Origin: an uncultured Prevotellaceae bacterium
GTDB taxonomy: Bacteria; Bacteroidota; Bacteroidia; Bacteroidales; Bacteroidaceae
Length of the DNA: 37,715 nucleotides
Reading direction: 5' to 3'
Assembly (NCBI GenBank): GCA_900315745.1
Contig: ONAG01000035.1
Coordinates: 13,875 to 51,589 of the forward strand
Shown here: positions 1-6,513 of the stretch, in pieces
How the letters are laid out: the number at the start of each line of letters is the position of its first letter
Position numbering within the stretch: position 1 is the first letter of the stretch
Program-made: the position numbers and the translations under genes
The notes under the pieces: model-generated
The model's database searches: none
The model's input: only the letters and a program-made list of their open reading frames with translations
Told to the model about the DNA's origin: nothing

Positions 1-10
1 AAAAAATTCG

Positions 11-18
11 TATTTTTG
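11..18 (+). promoter_or_regulatory. -7 promoter box of nagB
   Basis: TATTTTTG matches the Bacteroidetes -7 consensus TAnnTTTG. It lies 53 bases before the chosen nagB start. The matching -33 box would fall at or beyond the left edge of the window. Confidence 0.55.
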
Positions 19-71
19 CAAGCAATTTGTCAAAAGCAGCAAAAACAAGATTTTTTATAAACTTTACAACA

Positions 72-866
72 ATGAGACTTATTATTGAAAACGACTATCA
101 GAAAATGTCGAAATGGGCTGCCGAACACGTGATAGAGCGCATCAACTCCTTTGGCCCCACAGCAGAACGCCCCTTCGTTCTTGGTCTTCCCACAGGTTCG
201 TCACCTGAAGGCATGTATGCAGAACTGGTAAAAGCCAACAAAGAAGGCAGGGTGTCATTCAAGAATGTCCTGACTTTCAACATGGACGAATATGTCAACC
301 TCGCTGAAGACCACCCAGAGAGCTACCACTCATTCATGGCACGCAACCTCTTCGACCACATTGACTGCCCAAAAGAGAACATCCACATCCTCAATGGCAA
401 TGCCAAAGACCTGGCAGCCGAGTGCGCCAACTACGAGAAGATGATAGCCGAAGCAGGTGGCATCGACCTCTTCATCGGCGGCATTGGTCCTGACGGCCAC
501 ATCGCATTCAACGAACCAGGCTCTTCACTCTCGTCAAGAACCCGCGTGAAGACACTTACCACCGACACCATCATCGCCAACTCCCGCTTCTTCGACAACG
601 ACATCAACAAAGTGCCTAAGTTGGCTCTGACAGTAGGTGTGGGCACCGTGATGGATGCTCGCGAGGTGATGATTCTGGTGAACGGCCACCACAAGGCTCG
701 TGCCTTGCAGGCAGCAGTGGAAGGCAGCGTAAACCACATGTGGACCATCAGCGCTCTCCAGACACACCAGCACGGCATCATCGTATGCGACGAGGCTGCC
801 ACCGACGAACTCCGCGTGGGCACATACAAATACTTCAAGGACATCGAAAAAGACAACCTTATCTAA
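72..866 (+). CDS. nagB: Glucosamine-6-phosphate deaminase (NagB)
   Basis: This cytoplasmic enzyme converts glucosamine 6-phosphate to fructose 6-phosphate and ammonia, feeding amino sugars into glycolysis. The protein is 264 residues from the ATG at 72, against 266 in E. coli. The sugar-phosphate loop [10 protein letters not shown] is present. The catalytic residues fall at the E. coli numbers: Asp72 in NMDEY, Asp141 and His143 in [11 protein letters not shown], and Glu148. An in-frame ATG at 27 would add 15 residues, but it lies almost at the predicted transcription start of the promoter at 11-18, so I prefer 72. The gene is a single transcription unit closed by the hairpin at 941-970. Its presence suggests growth on host or dietary amino sugars. 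Confidence 0.96.
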   Translation: MRLIIENDYQKMSKWAAEHVIERINSFGPTAERPFVLGLPTGSSPEGMYAELVKANKEGRVSFKNVLTFNMDEYVNLAEDHPESYHSFMARNLFDHIDCPKENIHILNGNAKDLAAECANYEKMIAEAGGIDLFIGGIGPDGHIAFNEPGSSLSSRTRVKTLTTDTIIANSRFFDNDINKVPKLALTVGVGTVMDAREVMILVNGHHKARALQAAVEGSVNHMWTISALQTHQHGIIVCDEAATDELRVGTYKYFKDIEKDNLI

Positions 867-940
867 ATTAGGAAAGGCAGCCTATATTTAAAATAGGTGT
901 CAGAATAATATCAAGAGGCGGGCTTTCACCACCTCATGCG

Positions 941-978
941 TAGGGAACGTTTCATCAAAAACGTTCCCTATTCTTTTC
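941..978 (+). terminator. Rho-independent terminator after nagB
   Basis: A perfect 12-bp stem (TAGGGAACGTTT, 941-952, with its complement at 959-970) has a 6-base loop and is followed by TTCTTTTC. It separates nagB from the flotillin gene. Confidence 0.85.
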
Positions 979-1001
979 AAATCATTTTCAACGTTGATTT
1001 T

Positions 1002-1033
1002 TTTGCCTGTATTAGGGATTATTGCTAAATTTG
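1002..1033 (+). promoter_or_regulatory. Promoter of the flotillin-like gene
   Basis: A -33 box TTTG at 1002-1005 and a -7 box TAAATTTG at 1026-1033 are separated by 20 bases, which matches the Bacteroidetes sigma-ABfr consensus. The start codon is 37 bases downstream. Confidence 0.75.
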
Positions 1034-1070
1034 TAGTGTCAAAAGTTATTAACATCAAAACAATAAAATT

Positions 1071-2558
1071 ATGGACTCCACCTTATTATTTAGCATTATC
1101 GGCGCAGTGGTACTGCTGCTTGTCATCTTCATCTCGATGTCTTACGTCAAGGCTCCCCCATCATACGCCTTCATCATCTCCGGTCTGAGCAGAGAACCAA
1201 GAGTGCTCATAGGTTCGGGTGGATTTCGCATACCCTTCCTTGAAAGACTCGACAAGGTGTATCTGGGACAGATAACCGTAGATATCAAGACAGAAGAGAG
1301 CGTTCCCACCACCGACTTCATCAACGTGGATGTGGATGCTGTGGCAAAGATAAGGGTGACACCCACTTCGGAGGGCACCAGACTCGCTGCAAAGAACTTC
1401 CTCAACATGTCACCGGAAGAAATAGCTCTCCAACTGCAAGACTCGCTGCAAGGCAACATGCGTGAGATTATCGGTACGCTCGACCTGCGCTCACTCAACA
1501 CCGACCGCGACGGATTCTCCGACCAAGTGATGATGAAGGCTTCACCCGACATGAGCAAGTTGGGTATAGAAATCATCAGCTGCAACATTCAGAATGTCAC
1601 CGACAAGGAGGGACTTATCCACGACCTTGGAGCCGACAACACGGCAAAGATCAAGAAAGACGCATCCATCAACAGGGCTCATGCCGAGCGCGACGTGAAG
1701 ATAGAAGTGGCTCATGCCGACAAGGATGCCAACGATGCTCGCGTGGATGCCGACACTGCCATCGCCATAAAGAACAACGAACTGGCTCTGAAACGTGCAG
1801 CCCTCAAGCAGCAGGCTGACACCGCACAGGCTGACGCCGACGCTGCCTACTCCATCCAACAGCAAGAGCAGCAAAAGACCATCAACATCAAGACCGTGGA
1901 GGCTCAAATCGAGAAGACACGCCGCGAGCAAATTCTCTCGAAAGAGCAGATTGAAATCCGCATGAACCACCTGGCAGCTGAAGTGGAGAAGAAGGCTGAC
2001 GCCGACAAATACCAGATACAGAAAAACGCTGAAGCCGACTTGGAGCAGCGCAAGCGCATAGCAGAGGCACAGCGCTATGAGGCAGAGCAGAAGGCTCTTG
2101 CACAGAATGCCGCCTCGGATGCCACCCGCTATCAGTTGGAACAAGAGGCTCAGGGTATCAAGGCAAAAGGTGAAGCCGAGGCTTACGCCATCCTGAAGAA
2201 AGGTGAGGCAGAAGCCATGGCTATGGACAAGAAGGCAGAGGCTTACAAGAAATACAACAGTGCTGCCGTGGCACAGATGATGATAGAGGTGCTGCCCCAG
2301 ATTGTGGAGAATGTGGCAAAGCCCATCAGCGCCATCAAAGATGTCAACATCTACAGCAGCGGCGACAGCAACGGAATATCATCGCTCTCGGGCAATGTGC
2401 CTGTGGCTATCAAGCAAGCCTTCGACGTCATCAAATCAGCCACCGGTGTCGATATGGCAGACATCATGCGGGCTGGCTCCATTGAGGCAAAGACCACCAG
2501 GAACATCAACCTCAACGACAATGCCCAGGATGTCATCGACAACATCACAAAGGATTGA
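1071..2558 (+). CDS. Flotillin-like SPFH/band-7 membrane scaffold protein
   Basis: The 495-residue protein has one N-terminal membrane segment (about residues 4-24), then an SPFH/prohibitin-homology domain (about 28-190). A long Ala/Glu/Lys-rich coiled coil of flotillin type follows (about 195-390, with repeated A-E-A-E and K-A-E-A motifs), and then a glycine/serine-containing tail. Flotillins oligomerise at the cytoplasmic membrane and organise membrane microdomains. Many bacterial flotillins sit beside an NfeD-type partner, but none is seen here and the gene has its own promoter. The stop codon TGA lies in the first copy of a 13/14-bp tandem repeat (AAGGATTGA, 2550-2625), so the very C-terminus could vary by slippage. 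The flotillin family is clear; the specific role is not. Confidence 0.88.
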   Translation: MDSTLLFSIIGAVVLLLVIFISMSYVKAPPSYAFIISGLSREPRVLIGSGGFRIPFLERLDKVYLGQITVDIKTEESVPTTDFINVDVDAVAKIRVTPTSEGTRLAAKNFLNMSPEEIALQLQDSLQGNMREIIGTLDLRSLNTDRDGFSDQVMMKASPDMSKLGIEIISCNIQNVTDKEGLIHDLGADNTAKIKKDASINRAHAERDVKIEVAHADKDANDARVDADTAIAIKNNELALKRAALKQQADTAQADADAAYSIQQQEQQKTINIKTVEAQIEKTRREQILSKEQIEIRMNHLAAEVEKKADADKYQIQKNAEADLEQRKRIAEAQRYEAEQKALAQNAASDATRYQLEQEAQGIKAKGEAEAYAILKKGEAEAMAMDKKAEAYKKYNSAAVAQMMIEVLPQIVENVAKPISAIKDVNIYSSGDSNGISSLSGNVPVAIKQAFDVIKSATGVDMADIMRAGSIEAKTTRNINLNDNAQDVIDNITKD

Positions 2559-2625
2559 TAAAGAAGAATTGAAAAGAAGGATTGATAAAGAAGGATTGAA
2601 AAGAAGGATTGAAAAGAAGGATTGA
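2550..2625 (+). repeat. 13/14-bp tandem repeat over the flotillin stop codon
   Basis: AAGGATTGA (one copy AAGAATTGA) occurs six times, starting at 2550, 2564, 2577, 2591, 2604 and 2617. The spacing is 14, 13, 14, 13 and 13 bases, and the first copy contains the flotillin stop codon. The repeats are A/G-rich on this strand. Confidence 0.85.
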
Positions 2626-2664
2626 TAAAGAAAGTTTTTCAACAATTAGAGAAAAGAGCCTGGG

Positions 2665-2691
2665 GGGTGTGCCAAATTTAATGGCACACCC
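2665..2691 (+). terminator. Hairpin, probable terminator after the flotillin gene
   Basis: A perfect 10-bp stem (GGGTGTGCCA, 2665-2674, with TGGCACACCC, 2682-2691) has a 7-base loop. The following bases TGTGCTTTA are only weakly T-rich, so termination is likely but not certain. Confidence 0.6.
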
Positions 2692-2713
2692 TGTGCTTTA
2701 TAAGATAGATTCT

Positions 2714-2794
2714 GAGTACTCAGAGTATTCAGAGTATTCTGAGTATTCTGAGTATTCAGAGTACTCCGATAACTCCGAGTACTCCGATAAATAC
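2714..2794 (+). repeat. 9-bp tandem repeat (GAGTAYTCN)n
   Basis: Nine consecutive 9-base units follow GAGTACTCA, GAGTATTCA/T or GAGTACTCC, with two GATAA variants near the end. The core GAGTACTC is itself a palindrome, so the array can form many alternative hairpins. It lies between genes. The frame across it reads Ser-Glu-Tyr repeats, but no convincing gene contains it. Confidence 0.9.
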
Positions 2795-2846
2795 TTATTA
2801 TTTTGAAAGCTCTTTATAAAGATGTGTGTTTCTCATAAAAAATTAT

Positions 2847-2854
2847 TATCTTTG
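2847..2854 (+). promoter_or_regulatory. -7 promoter box upstream of the leader peptide
   Basis: TATCTTTG is a full match to TAnnTTTG. The expected -33 position (about 2823-2826) reads TGTG, a weak match. Transcription would begin near 2861, 19 bases before the leader ATG and about 120 bases before the operon. Confidence 0.6.
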
Positions 2855-2879
2855 CCTCCGATAATTTAACACCACTATA

Positions 2880-2927
2880 ATGAAAGCCATTTTTTCTGAC
2901 TTCATCAAGTTTTTCTTCCTCCAATGA
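2880..2927 (+). CDS. Possible Phe-rich leader peptide (15 aa)
   Basis: ATG at 2880 opens a 15-codon frame, MKAIFSDFIKFFFLQ, that ends in TGA at 2925-2927. Five of 15 residues are Phe and three of them are consecutive (codons at 2910-2918). The frame starts shortly after a good -7 box and overlaps both the 5' arm and the start of the 3' arm of a hairpin (2897-2932). This arrangement resembles the leader peptides of amino-acid attenuators. No homologue is known to me, and such a short frame can occur by chance. Confidence 0.35.
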   Translation: MKAIFSDFIKFFFLQ

Positions 2928-2944
2928 AGTCATGTTTTTCATTT
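2897..2944 (+). terminator. Leader hairpin with T-rich tail (possible attenuator)
   Basis: TGACTTCAT (2897-2905) pairs perfectly with ATGAAGTCA (2924-2932) across an 18-base loop and is followed by TGTTTTTCATTT. The loop carries the consecutive Phe codons of the leader peptide, so a ribosome stalled there would block the stem. Confidence 0.45.
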
Positions 2945-2951
2945 ATTTATA

Positions 2952-2959
2952 TACTTTTG
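2952..2959 (+). promoter_or_regulatory. Second candidate -7 box before the five-gene operon
   Basis: TACTTTTG fits TAnnTTTG and would start transcription about 17 bases before the start codon at 2983. No clear -33 TTTG is seen at the right distance. If active, it would bypass the leader hairpin. Confidence 0.4.
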
Positions 2960-2982
2960 CAAAATAAAGAAATGGGAGCGAT

Positions 2983-5004
2983 ATGAAACACATCATTATA
3001 TGGGTGGCGGCTCTCGCCGCCATTGCCATTGGACTGCTTGTTTACGAGAGCGATTTATTATGGAAAAGTCAGGAACTGAATCTTTTCCTCTACACGTCGC
3101 TCTTTTTCAAGGAACAAATGGTTGTTGCCGCTGGAATGATGACCTACTTGGGCACATGGTTCACCCAGTTTTTCTACCATCCATGGATGGGAGTCTCACT
3201 TCTCTGCTGCTGGTGGTTGTTGCTGATGTTCCTGCTGAAGAAGACGTTCTCCATCCCATCCAAATGGGCGCCCCTGATGCTCATACCCGTATGCCTGTTG
3301 CTGCTAACAGATGTAGATATGGGCTATTGGCTGTATATGTTGAAACTTCGAGGGCATTTCTTCGTTGCCACCATCGGCACTACGGCTGTTGTGGCACTGC
3401 TATGGGTTTTCCGCAAGCTGCCCGACAAATATTGGCTTAGATGTCTTTGGATGGTTTTGGCATGTGCCGTGGGCTATCCGCTGATTGGCATCTATGCCCT
3501 TGCTGCCACCTTGTTGATGGGCATCTGGTCGTGGAGGCTCATGTCACGAGGAAAAGGAGCCATATACAGTCTGATAGCCATTGTTTGTGCAATAGCAATT
3601 CCATTAATCTTCTATCGCCAAGTTTATTACGAGACCAACCTCTCAAATATTTATTATGTTGGCCTTCCGCTATATTACCTCACGGAAGAATACCACCAAT
3701 ACTACATACCATTCTATTTGTTGGCTCTCTTCATGGTAGTCATGGTCTGCCTTCCATTGTCATGTGCCAAGAAACCTTTGGAAAGCAAGAAGCCTCAGGA
3801 AGAAAAGACTTTGGAGAGCAAGAAGCCTCAAGAAGACAAGGCTTTGGAGAACAATGTTCCTTTAGAAAGCAACAAGACTTCGAAAGGGAAAAAGTCTGAG
3901 AAGTACCTCAAATCGTCGAAAAACGTCATTCCTTCGAAAACCAACAATCTTGCAAAAAGCAGCAAGCCTAAGAAGAGTGACATGACGTTGAAAAAGAGCA
4001 ACATCTTGGCATGGTGCGCACAACTACTGACAGCGGCAATAATGGTTTGGGGTGTGGTACATTTCTGGTTCAAGGACGAGAATTTCCACCATGAACTCAG
4101 GATGCAGCACCTCATCCAACAGAACGACTGGGAAGGAGTCATCCAGGAAGCATTAACCCAACAAGACGAGCCAACACGAGCCATTGTGATGATGCGCAAC
4201 TTGGCATTGTGGCGCCTCGGCCGTCAGGGCGACGAGATGTTCCTGTATAGGAATGGTTCCAAAAGAATCAATGCCCCCTTCGACATGCGCATGATGTTGG
4301 TGACCGGACAGCTCATCTACTACCAATATGGCATGTTGAATTATTGCAACCGATTGAGCACAGAACTTGGCGTGGAGTTTGGCTGGCGTGCTGAAAACTA
4401 CAAATACTTAGCGCTCTGCGCCCTGTTGAACGGCGAGAAGAAAGTGGCGAGCAAATACATCAACATACTGAAAAAGACACTCTTCTTCGATGAGTGGGCG
4501 GAATGGGCTGACAACCTACTGAAGCATCCAGACCTGATAGCCAAGGAGCGTGAGCTGGAACCCATCACACACATGCTGCACTACCCCGATGTGTTGTCAG
4601 GCGACAATGGCTTCGTGGAAAGCTTCCTGATGAAACAACTTGCAAACAGCAGCTACCCTGCCGACCCTGTCTATCAAGAGCAGTCGTTGCTTGCCACGTT
4701 GTATATGAAGGACCCTGAACTTTTCTGGTATCATTTCAACATTTTCGTAAAGCTGCACCCCAATGGTCCCATTCCCATAGCCTACCAACAAGCAGCCTAC
4801 CTATATGGCAAGTTGGAGAATCGCCCCAATATCGACAATGGTCCTTTCTGCCAAGTCGTGAAAGACGAATTCAACAGGTTCATGAATGCCACGCCAAACT
4901 ATGAGGGCATGGATATAGAAGAAGCGCGCAAGGCGATGTACCCACTATATGGCAACTCATACTACTACGACCATTACCTGATGTCCAACCTACCAGAATA
5001 TTAA
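2983..5004 (+). CDS. DUF6057-like polytopic membrane protein
   Basis: The 673-residue protein starts with several hydrophobic segments within the first 260 residues (for example near residues 5-22, 42-80, 96-110, 128-145, 152-200 and 240-260). A very Lys/Ser-rich charged linker follows (about 265-335) with an 11-residue repeat (LESKKPQEEKT, LESKKPQEDKA). After one more membrane segment (about 342-360) comes a soluble, probably helical C-terminal half rich in Trp, Tyr and Leu that looks like TPR-type repeats. I assign it tentatively to the uncharacterised Bacteroidales family DUF6057. It is the first gene of a five-gene operon, and the next start is 4 bases after its stop. Function unknown. 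The linker may be cytoplasmic or periplasmic; topology was not resolved. Confidence 0.7.
   Translation: MKHIIIWVAALAAIAIGLLVYESDLLWKSQELNLFLYTSLFFKEQMVVAAGMMTYLGTWFTQFFYHPWMGVSLLCCWWLLLMFLLKKTFSIPSKWAPLMLIPVCLLLLTDVDMGYWLYMLKLRGHFFVATIGTTAVVALLWVFRKLPDKYWLRCLWMVLACAVGYPLIGIYALAATLLMGIWSWRLMSRGKGAIYSLIAIVCAIAIPLIFYRQVYYETNLSNIYYVGLPLYYLTEEYHQYYIPFYLLALFMVVMVCLPLSCAKKPLESKKPQEEKTLESKKPQEDKALENNVPLESNKTSKGKKSEKYLKSSKNVIPSKTNNLAKSSKPKKSDMTLKKSNILAWCAQLLTAAIMVWGVVHFWFKDENFHHELRMQHLIQQNDWEGVIQEALTQQDEPTRAIVMMRNLALWRLGRQGDEMFLYRNGSKRINAPFDMRMMLVTGQLIYYQYGMLNYCNRLSTELGVEFGWRAENYKYLALCALLNGEKKVASKYINILKKTLFFDEWAEWADNLLKHPDLIAKERELEPITHMLHYPDVLSGDNGFVESFLMKQLANSSYPADPVYQEQSLLATLYMKDPELFWYHFNIFVKLHPNGPIPIAYQQAAYLYGKLENRPNIDNGPFCQVVKDEFNRFMNATPNYEGMDIEEARKAMYPLYGNSYYYDHYLMSNLPEY
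3777..3842 (+). repeat. 33-bp in-frame direct repeat in the linker of the membrane protein
   Basis: Two near-identical 33-base units encode LESKKPQEEKT and LESKKPQEDKA, followed by degenerate relatives (LENN, LESNK). This fits a recently expanded linker. Confidence 0.75.
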
Positions 5005-5008
5005 CGAC

Positions 5009-6505
5009 ATGAGAAAACTGCAATTACTGTTTTGGGCATCGTTGCTTCTGATATCGTGCAGCGGCCCATCAATTCCATCGGAGTTCAAGCAGTCTGCCAA
5101 GATGCCCACCATATATCCCGACTACATCGACGTGACGGTGCCGGTGAACATTGCCCCACTGACCTTCGAGTTCGATGGCGAGGCAGACGAGATGGTGGCG
5201 CGCTATGCTGTTGGCGACAACGACATAGTGTGCGACGGACGACCTTCCATCGACGACTGGCGAGCTCTCACACAGGAAGCCAAGGGAGGTGACATCACCG
5301 TGGAGGTTTACACCCGCAAGGGAACAGACTGGACTCGCTTCAAGCCTTTCAGCATACATGTATCGCCCGACTCCATCGATCCATATATCAGCTACCGTCT
5401 CATATCCCCCTCATTTGTGTCATACGAGTCGCTAACCATCAACCAGCGATGCTTAGAGAATTACGACGAAAGCGTGATCTACGACAACATACTTTGTGGC
5501 TATGAGAAAGACGGACAGTGCATCAACTGCCATCACTTCCAGCAATACAATCCACAGCGCATGCAGTTCCACGCCCGCCAAAACCTCGGTGGCACCATCA
5601 TTGCCTATGATGGCAAGATAAAGAAGGTGAACATGAAAAACGACTCCATCCTGTCGGCTGGTGTCTATCCTGCATGGCATCCCAAACTCAACCTTATCGT
5701 CTATTCCTCTGACAAGACGCATCAGAGTTTCCATACCGTGGAATCCAACAAGGTGGAGGTATATGACTTGGAGAGCGACATCATAGCTTATGACGTGGAC
5801 AAGAACGAGGTGACAAACCTGGAAAACGACACCACCGAGTTTGAGGTGTTCCCAGCATGGAATCCCGAAGGCAACACCCTATATTATTGCAGTGCACATT
5901 TCGAGCGCCAGAACCCGAAAAGGTCAAAAAGCAGCGAGATCATCATGCGCTTCAATGAGATAAAGCACAACATCTACAGCAAGAGCTTCGACCCCGAAAC
6001 CCGCCAGTTCGGACCAAGGGAATTGGTGTTCGATGCCACAGCCATAGACCAAAGCGCCGTCCTGCCGCGCATCTCACCCGACGGCCGCTACCTGCTCTTC
6101 ACCATGACCAAATACGGCTATTTCCCCATTTGGCACCACGATGCCGACCTATGGCTGCTGGACTTGCAGACAGGTGTCTCGCGCCCCTTGCAGGAGTGCA
6201 ACTCAAACGACACGGAGAGCTACCATTCATGGTCGAGCAACGGACGGTGGATAATATTCAGCAGCCGGCGTGACGACGGCAACTTCACACGCCCATTCAT
6301 CGCCCACATCGACAAGGACGGAAAAGGCACCAAACCTTTCGAACTGCCTTCCCAAGACCCGGATTACCACCGCCAATTCATACGAAGCTACAACATCCCG
6401 GAATTCATGCATGGCCCTGTCAACATCAGTCCCCAGCAATTCGCCGACGCACTGAAGAAGGATGCCATCGACGTGAAATACGTGCAACGACTCCAAAACA
6501 AGTAA
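5009..6505 (+). CDS. TolB-like (PD40) lipoprotein with a CxxCH haem motif
   Basis: The 498-residue protein begins with a lipoprotein signal ending LLLISC (Cys17). After an N-terminal region (about 30-165) comes CINCH (Cys171, Cys174, His175), the covalent haem c signature. PD40/TolB-type beta-propeller blades follow: VYPAWHPKLNLIVYSSD, VFPAWNPEGNTLYY, PRISPDGRYLLF and SWSSNGRWIIFSSRR. The blades suggest a periplasmic or surface binding platform. The CxxCH suggests one haem c, needing a cytochrome c maturation system not seen in this window. The gene starts 4 bases after the membrane-protein gene and ends 8 bases before the GH97 gene, so these products probably act together in the envelope. 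The fold is fairly sure; haem attachment is inference from the motif. Confidence 0.8.
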   Translation: MRKLQLLFWASLLLISCSGPSIPSEFKQSAKMPTIYPDYIDVTVPVNIAPLTFEFDGEADEMVARYAVGDNDIVCDGRPSIDDWRALTQEAKGGDITVEVYTRKGTDWTRFKPFSIHVSPDSIDPYISYRLISPSFVSYESLTINQRCLENYDESVIYDNILCGYEKDGQCINCHHFQQYNPQRMQFHARQNLGGTIIAYDGKIKKVNMKNDSILSAGVYPAWHPKLNLIVYSSDKTHQSFHTVESNKVEVYDLESDIIAYDVDKNEVTNLENDTTEFEVFPAWNPEGNTLYYCSAHFERQNPKRSKSSEIIMRFNEIKHNIYSKSFDPETRQFGPRELVFDATAIDQSAVLPRISPDGRYLLFTMTKYGYFPIWHHDADLWLLDLQTGVSRPLQECNSNDTESYHSWSSNGRWIIFSSRRDDGNFTRPFIAHIDKDGKGTKPFELPSQDPDYHRQFIRSYNIPEFMHGPVNISPQQFADALKKDAIDVKYVQRLQNK

Positions 6506-6513
6506 ACAAAGAT

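Noticed and set aside
27-71. A longer NagB start
   Set aside because: Only the ATG at 72 places the catalytic residues at the E. coli numbers, and 27 is at the predicted transcription start.
2609-2806. A frame of Ser-Glu-Tyr repeats over the 9-bp array
   Set aside because: It arises from two tandem repeats and a terminator hairpin, has no promoter or conserved start, and the repeat explains the composition.
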